From positions 9,019,307-9,083,306 of the forward strand of contig CM035809.1 of NCBI GenBank assembly GCA_020466095.1: a stretch of DNA of 64,000 bases. The letters run 5' to 3'. Below are positions 50,101 through 58,829 of the stretch, piece after piece. The notes beneath the pieces were generated by a model. The model was not told the DNA's origin. It worked only from the letters and a program-made list of their open reading frames with translations, and made no database searches. This DNA comes from Chlorops oryzae. Its lineage: Eukaryota > Arthropoda > Insecta > Diptera > Chloropidae. The translations under genes and the position numbers were made by a program. Each line of letters starts with the position of its first letter. Positions within the stretch are counted from its first letter, which is position 1.

Positions 50101-53100
50101 CAGTAACGCCGCGAGACTTTCTCTAAGCGAATTAAAAGCGATAAAACACGGAAAGACGACGACGACGACGACGACTAATAAGAAAGTGTCATCGCTAATT
50201 AAGTGGCGCGAGAAATTTTGAAAAATTACCCGTATACATATATATCGGATATGTGAACATACATAGGTATATAGCCGAATAGCGAGAAGAATTTTGAGCA
50301 ACAGCGAATTGAGTGAAAGCGAACAAGATTGGACTCGATGTGAGCTCGAGTTGAGGGAAACCAATTTGAGTAGATCGATAGAAAACTTTTGATGCCATGC
50401 AAATGACCATGAAAGTGAGAGTGATTTGTGCAGCTGTTTGCGAAAACATTGAGCAAATCAGGTATACGAAATGTTCACTAACATACTTATACTTATAATA
50501 CCTACATACATATATATATATTAAATAAACCTATTATATTTATTAAAAATAATGATACCTACAGCAGGCTTTAAAAGAGATTCTATCTTGGTATAATCAA
50601 ATTTTTTCTACTTATATCTCTGATATTAAGGGGGTCTTCTCATTGAGCAACTTTTTTTTCTCGACTTTTTTTTTTTTGCATTTATTTATAGCTTGGGTAG
50701 TTTTGAATATGCCCCTAAAAGGATTTTTTGAAATTCGAAATAGTTTAGAGGATATAGCCTTCTTTGTCGAGCAAGATCTGCGCTAAAACGAGTAATTTTT
50801 GCGTTGCTTCAAACTTTAAACGCGTTTATCTCGAAACCACGTTTTTCGAACTGGCGGCCATAATATCTCCAGTTCAACTGAACCGATTTTCATGAAACAA
50901 AGTGAAATCGACGCAGAATTGTCACCATTCTCGGGTGAACCTCGACCATAATTTTAAAAAATTTTTTACTATTTTTTTTTTACTTTAAACTACAAAAAAA
51001 AGCCCGAAATTGAAATTTTTTTTTTAATGGCCGCCATTATGTAAAAAAAAATCACAAAATTAAGCTTGAGTTTCACCCGAGAATTACATCTATACTGATT
51101 ATAACCCCGTTTTTTTCCATTTCGGACGCTCCGGAGACCCGGAATCGTGGCCGCCGTGACGACACCTTTTTTTTTCACCACCAACTTTGAAGTCTCATTA
51201 CTTTTTGAACAGCCCACGTATCGAGGCAAAAAAATTTTTTTTTTTTACTTTGAACCTTTTGTAATACAATAAATGAAAAAAAGTTTTCAATTATTCTTTG
51301 CGTTTTCAAATAAGAATTTTTTTAAAAAGGGTCCAAAAAACGGGTTTTCAATGAGAAGACCCCCTTAATAAATATATCAATGGAATAACTTTTGAAGCCC
51401 ACTGTATCTATCTCCATTTCATGTTAAGAAGTGAAAGCAACAATTCCTTTGGCTCGCAACTGAATTATTTGAGTCAATTGATCGCTTTTCGATTTAAATT
51501 GAGTTGTTTTCAGCTCAAGGATCGGCTGTCATATTTTCTATAGATTTTCAATTCTTTTATCATTTATCTAAATCTTGAGTTTGACATTTCGTCAAATAGA
51601 CGCACCAATTGGTCAAACTCGAAAACATGTAGCGAAAAGCTGAATCAATAATCAATTCATCAATCAATCAAAAGTGTTTTTTTATTTTTTATTATAGAAT
51701 TCATCATATATTGTGACTAATGATCTTTAAAATTACTCCAAACAAGCTAAATCAACACGTCAAATAAACATAGTGACAAACAATTTCATCTTCGTGTTTT
51801 AGACTCGAGTCTTGTGCTAGTTTCTGTGGCGCTACTACCTTCCATAAAGAATGATCTCAGCTAAGGTTTAATGCTTAGAGTAGGAGTGAGCATAGTCAGG
51901 AGCTTAGAAGTTAAGATGATAAAGAGTGTTCAAACTTTAACCCCTCAATAGTGCACTTCAAAGTACAAGAATAAAAAATGGAGACTCATAAGAATAATTT
52001 TTGCTCCATTTCGTAGCTTTAAAGAAGAATTAAAAATTCCTGAAAATATTCAACACATGGAAACAAAAGGAACCAGTTACAATTGAGTCGTTAGTTGTTC
52101 CTGATTATACATTTTATATGGGAGCAGCTACTGAACATTTTTTTTTTTTTGACTAAACAAAAGAATCTGTCCATTATACAAAGGGATTTGACTCAATATG
52201 AAGACTCAAGGTTCCATGGAAAATACCTCATGATTACATTAAATTGTTTGAATGGAGTCCCAGCTACAAGTGCGGAAGCCGACGGAGTTATGGCTTCTAC
52301 AGATTACACCGCTCCTAAGATTGTCTTCTGGAAGCGGACCCTAAATTGCCAAGGTACTCCATTGTTAAAAAGTGGTGACCTTTTTTTCCCCTTATTCTTT
52401 TGTATTGTGGGCTCGAAGAGCAGGAAAATATTGTCCTGTACTGATGAACATAATAAAACGTGATGGAAAAAAACTCAGAACTTTTGATTTGGAAACAGTT
52501 CTTTCTACAGCTATCCCTAAGCTATGTCCTGAATGTCTCAAAATAAGGTCGGAATATGATTTTGAAATTTCCTTAAAACATTAAGATGTTCCCTTAAAGT
52601 ATACCTTAATACATTTCAATCTCAAATCTTAGCGCAAGACCGAAAGTTTCCTTTAATTTAGAGGAGATTTGCCTTAGCTGGCCTACATTCTGCTTTTAAT
52701 ATTAACGGCGATTCTCTCATGTGGACTCTAAAAACGAGGAAATAAATATGTACCTACGTTTTTTTTTTATCTATGCCGATGACGCATGATGTAGCTCAGA
52801 TCTATGAAGGCACGACTCTCCAATTTGATGTCGATTTAAGAAGAATTTCTGTTTATGTGATCGGCGTCATAATATTACAGAATGACGTTCAGTAAGGGTC
52901 GAGTCCAAGGTCAGGAAGGTAAAGATTTTGTCCTCTGCATTCTTCACGACAACTAAGTCAAACAATTGAAAAGTAAATATATGCAAAATTTTTTTTGGGT
53001 TCATTTTATGATGTCATTTAGCATCAACAGGGATAACCTCCATTCCACTTTTTTACTTTGACAAAACTTCTCAAGCTTCAAATGCCCAAGGGTCCTTGCT

Positions 53101-56100
53101 CAGAAGCAAATGGTTGTTACCTTGATATTTATATATTTTTCTATTGATTCAACCCGCGTTTTCTTCTCTTTAAATTTCTCCTCATTCATATTAGAAAGCC
53201 ACATTTCAAATAAAAAAAAAATTATATGGTATCTTAAGTATAAAGCGCGACTTTCATCAAAGGAAGCGGCAATTAAAGCCTATTTGAAAAAACGAGTTAT
53301 TTTTCAGTGTCGCAGTGTCGCGGTGTCGCACAGTGGGATCTTTGAGGAAGAATGTAAATTTTTCGATTTTTCTTTTCAGAAATCTAGTGATGCTGTTTGA
53401 GAGAGAATGGTGTGACTAAGAAAAATCTGAGTTGGCCTTCGTGGCGTAGTTGATCGTGATGCTAATTACGATCCGAGAGGCTTTGGGTTCAACTCCCAGC
53501 TCGGGTGCGGATGTTAGTTGTGTCGTTTTTTCTGTTTCGGTTCTTCTTCGGTTTCCTACAGAATTTAAGTTTTAATGAGAAGATAAATAAAGTAATAAAT
53601 ATTTAGTATACTTTTAGGGAAAAAGATTTAAACTAGTGATGTAACGAATGTCAAATTTTAGCATTCGCGAATGCGAATGCGAATGCCTACTCATATTCGC
53701 GAATGCGAATGCGAATGCGAATATTCAGTTTTTGAATCTATATCTCAAATTTAGCACACATCACCAAATCAATTCATTTATTTATATAGCGCACTAACTT
53801 TGGAAAAAAATAATTCATTCATAAGTAAAAGAAATTACACATTTCGATGTTAAATTTCAAAGTGTTAAAAAAAAAACAGTCACATGACAACAACAAAACT
53901 AATCCGACGATTTCGTGCAAGCATAACGCCCCTGCGCAATACGCAATGTTATTGTCGTTTTTCGTTTAGCAGCCCTCAGACGGTCGTTCTTGTATGAAAA
54001 TTTATGTGAAGGAACTTAAAGGCATTCCAAATGCGTTTAATTCAGGGATCGGCAAAATTGAAAATGCAAGTGTGTGTGAGAGAGCAGATTTTAAGTGTAA
54101 TATCTGTGTAACGGTAGCACATAAAAAATTCTTTAAATGCTAAAATATTGGCTTTTAAATTTAAATTTAAAAAATCGATTAAAGTTTACATTTTTGGTCA
54201 ATTTTCTGCTAATTATATATTCGCAAAATATTCGCAACATTTTGCGAATGCGAATGCGAATGTGAAAAAATATGCGAATATTCGCGAATGCGAATGCGAA
54301 TATTCGTTACATCACTAATTTAAACGACAATAATGAGTGGTGGGCGTGGCTAATTTATATGAAACTTTCAGAAGCTGGTTTTTATTCGTTCAGGGTGATT
54401 AAAGTCTTGTACAAAGTTTAAAAAAAAATTCCGATCAAAGGAAAAATTTTATACGCAAAATTCATTTCGGGTTGTATGGGATGTGGGAGGTGGGCGTGAC
54501 CGATCTTGGAAAAACTTCGTGTTTTTCTTAATTTCAATTAAATAAGGCTCGGTGCCAAGTTTCTTTGTTCCACAAGCACTTCTTATAGTTTTTTCACTCA
54601 AATGTATGAAGCGATCCCACTGTGTGTCGTGTTGTCAGCGTGTCGCCAGCGTCCAGTTTCCACTTTTTTCCCTTTCCGACACTCTATTTTTTCATGTCTG
54701 TCTCTCTCCCTCTCTCTTTCTCTCTTCGCTCTCATCAACAGTTCGGCGACGTGATTTTTTTTTGCTAATTAAGATTAATTTTCCAAGAGTTATTAAATTT
54801 TTCTTTCAAGTTCATAGTCATTGGTACTTCTACTCGTTACAACTACATGAGTACCAAGCTCAATTTTGAGCAAAGTTAAGATGCTTTTTATTTTTCTAAA
54901 TATATTTCTTCTTGCTTTCACAGAAACCCAAACTGGTGGCGACGACGCAGCACGCTGGAACGATGTCTGACGCTGATTAGCATATTCGCATTGATAGCGG
55001 TTATCGGTTTGGTAATCGGTTTGGTTTCGGTGATTTTAACAAAAAACGTCGGCGAAGGTAAAAATGGAAATTGAAATCGATTAAAATTTATTTTGAATTT
55101 TTTATTTTTTTTATTAACTAGAATTGAAATCACCCGAGGCTTTACATGGCACAAATAGTCGTCCACAGAATGAGGTACCTCTGGCTACCGCAAAGCCAGG
55201 TGCTGGCATAACCTATCCTGCCAAGGGCGCCGATATTTCAGGTATCTGCCTGTCGGCCGAGTGCGTACATACAGCTTCGTCGATACTGCAGAAGATGAAG
55301 CCTGACATTGAACCCTGCGATGATTTCTATCAGTTCTCGTGCGGTTCTTTTATGGACACCGAAATGATACCCGAGGACAAAGTATCGATTAATACGTTCA
55401 CAGCGATTTCGGATAAGCTGCAAGAACAACTCAAGGATATCGTAACAGAGGAGCGTCCGAAAACGGATCCGAAGCATTTGCGCTTGCCGAATGCTCTCTA
55501 CAAAGCGTGCATGAATAAGAGTTAGTTCTCCCGTACCGACTACCATGGAATGAGTTATAACTTAAAAATTTTTGTTTTTTTTTGTTAGCTTTGATTGAGA
55601 CTCTGGGTGCCGAGCCAATTCAAAATATTTCAGAGTCCCTCGGAGGCTGGCCAGTAGTTAAAGGAGATGCATGGAATATGGAAGATTCGTGGAGTTGCTG
55701 CAGGACCGACTACAAAATTCCGTAGAGAAATGGAGCTTTAACTTGGACTATTTTTTGATTTCTTCGATTAGCTTGATTGAACTATAATGAACACGAGCAC
55801 AATTCGATAATATTCAGAGTCCTCGGAGCTGAGCCTAGTATCGTAGAAGGAGAGCGAGATGATAGATGAGATGAGACAAGAATTCGTGATACGAGAGATG
55901 AGCATGAGACTGGAGAATAGTTCAGATGAGTATCTGTACGAAGCCAGTGAATGAAGCAGAGACAGTATCGTAGCAGCGATATTCGGATAAGCTGAGAGAG
56001 ACCAGGAGTGAGAGCAAGAGCAAAGTCGAAGAGAGAGTAGAGAAGTAAGAGAGAGTGCATGAGATAGGAGAGTGAGTTAGAGAGACGAAATGGAAGTAGA

Positions 56101-56486
56101 GAGAGTAAGAAGAGAGAGTTATGAGATAAGCGATGAGAGCTGAGAGAAGAGAGCAGAGTGAGAGTAAGAGAGAGAGTGAGAGAAGAGAGAGAGTGAGAAA
56201 GGAGAGAGTGAGAGAAGAGAGAGAGTGAGAAAGAGAGAGAGTCGAGAAGAGAGAGAGTGAGAGAAGAGAGAGGTGAGAGAAGGGAGAGAGAGAAGAGAGA
56301 GAGAAGAGAGAGAGTGAGAGAAGAGAGAGAGTGAGAGAAGAGAGAGAGTGAGAGAAGAGAGAGAGTGAGAGAAGAGAGAGAGTGAGAGAAGAGAGAGAGT
56401 GAGAGAAGAGAGAGAGTGGAGAGAGGGGGGAGAGAGAGGAGAGAGAGAAGAGAGAGAGAGGAGAGAGAGAGAGAGGAGAGAGAGAG

Positions 56487-56538
<52 letters not shown>

Positions 56539-58786
56539 AGAGGAGAGAGAGAGGAGAGAGAGGAGAGAGAAGGATAGAGAAAGGATAGGGAGACGATAGA
56601 GAGAGGAGAGAGAGAAGAGAGATAGGAGAGAGAGAAAGGTGAGTGAGAAAGGGTGTGGAGAGAGGGGAGAGAGAAAGAGAGAGAGAAAGAGAGACAGAGA
56701 GAAATAAAGAGAGAAAAAAAGAGAGAAAAAAGAGTGAGAGAAAAGAGAGAGAGAGAAAGAGAGAGAGTGTTGAGAGAGGGGAGAGAGAGAGTGTTGAGAG
56801 AGGGGAGAGAGAGAGAGTGTTGAGAGAGAGAGGAGGAGGGAAGAAGAAGAGAGAGAGAGAAAAAGAGGAGAGAGAGAGAAAGATTGGAGAGAGAGGAGAG
56901 ACAGGAGAGAGAGAGAGAGAGAATTTGCATTGAAATGCAACTCTGAAATGAAAAAAACGTTATTTTTTTCTTCTTCCTTCATATAGATCGATCAGTCCGC
57001 CATTGGTCTAAGTCGTGAGTACTTGATAAAAAGCTTCAACGAGACTTTGGTTTTAGCCTACTATGACTATATGGTCGATATGGCAGTGCTATTCGGTGCG
57101 GAACGTGAGCGCGCATTGAAGGAACTTCGCGAATCTCTGCAATTCGAAATAGATCTTGCCAATGTTAGTTGCCAGATTTTATGTTACTTTTGTTTTTGAT
57201 CAAAATTTGTATACATCAAATAAATCCTTCATCACAGATCTCCTTGCCCGCGGAAAAGCGACGCAACTCCAATGATCTCTTCAATTTGCGTTCGATCAAA
57301 CAGCTTCAGGAATCCTATCCCTATGTCCAGTGGTTGGACTACATTCGTGCACTTTTACCGTCAGCTCTAAAAATCGAAGAAGACGAACTCATAAATGTCT
57401 CAGTGCCCAGTTTTTTCGAAGAATTGGGCCCACTTTTGGCTAAAACACCAAATCGCGTCATCGCAAATTACATGATGTGGCGTATACATGGGTTCTCCGT
57501 TTCGTTCCTTTCCGAAATGTTCCGCAAGCGGCAATTGGAATACGCAACGGCACTCACGGGACGTCAGGAGCAGGAGGCACGCTGGAAGGAATGTGTGGAT
57601 TTCGCAAGCGGCGGGTAAGTTTCAGACACAATCGCTTCGATGCAATTGGATCAAAAAGTTGTAGGCTTATTCCGTTTTGTATCTGTTCTATGTTCTTCTT
57701 ACGCTTATTTAGCGATTATAGCGGTGACGATTACGACGGACTTAGGTATAAATGAAAATTCGTAATTTCGTCCTTATTTGTTTTTTTTTTTGTTTTCACA
57801 CAAAATTTAACATAAAATTGGGCTGAGAGTATACAGGGCCGTGATTCACATGAGTTCAAAATAATTGTGGTTGTGCAGATTTTTCACTCGAAACGCACCT
57901 TGTAACATAAGCGAAACATCACCCTGTGTCAAAAAACAACAAGAAAAAAAAGGAAAAAGAAGACAAAAATTTCGTTTTTCATAAAATGCAACTCTGCTTT
58001 CCCACAAAATGATTGGCATTTCATTAACGCTTCAAATTTTGAAATCAGGAAAAAAGCGAAAACATTTTTTTGTTCAATTTTCTTCGATGCTCTACATCAA
58101 TTGGTTTTTGTTATTCATTCCGCATTGCAAACGATTTCTATCGCTTTGAACTTATTTGATTTAATCATAAAGTTTATTTTATTTATATATTTTATTCGCA
58201 TGTGCATTCGCATTCGCATTCGCATCGCATCCGCATATACGCGCTACTATCGTCGTTTATCCGCATATCGTGAAACCATAATTTCCATACACTATGATCC
58301 ATCCATATTCTCATATGCATCTTCAGCTTAGCGCTCTCCGTTGGCTCATTATATGTACGCAAGCACTTCAATGACGAATCGAAGGCCATTGCCATGGAAA
58401 TGGTGAACAATATTCGTGTAGTCTTCAATAATATCTTGGAGCAGGTCGATTGGATGGATGCGAAGACGAAACTGGAAGCGAAAAAGAAACTTCAAGCAAT
58501 GGCCACGCATATCGGATATCCCGATGAGTTAATGGATAATGAGAAATTGGCCGAGTATTATGCGAAGCTTGAGATCGATGAGTCGCAGTATTTCAAATCA
58601 TTCCTAAATTTGAACATTTTCGGAACGGATTATTCGTTTAACAAGCTGCGTTTACCAGTCAATAAGACTGATTGGATCCGACATGCACGTCCGGCTGTGG
58701 TCAATGCGTTTTATTCCTCAATTGAGAATAGTATTCGTGAGTAACACTCTTTGGGAAATATAAATAGAGAGCGAAGGGAGAAGAGG

Positions 58787-58829
<43 letters not shown>

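Noticed and set aside
55782..56930. Open frames of 382 and 287 codons on the minus strand, and similar frames on the plus strand
   Set aside because: They read only GAGA/CTCT simple repeats (endless Leu-Ser or Glu-Arg), an artefact of repeat composition.
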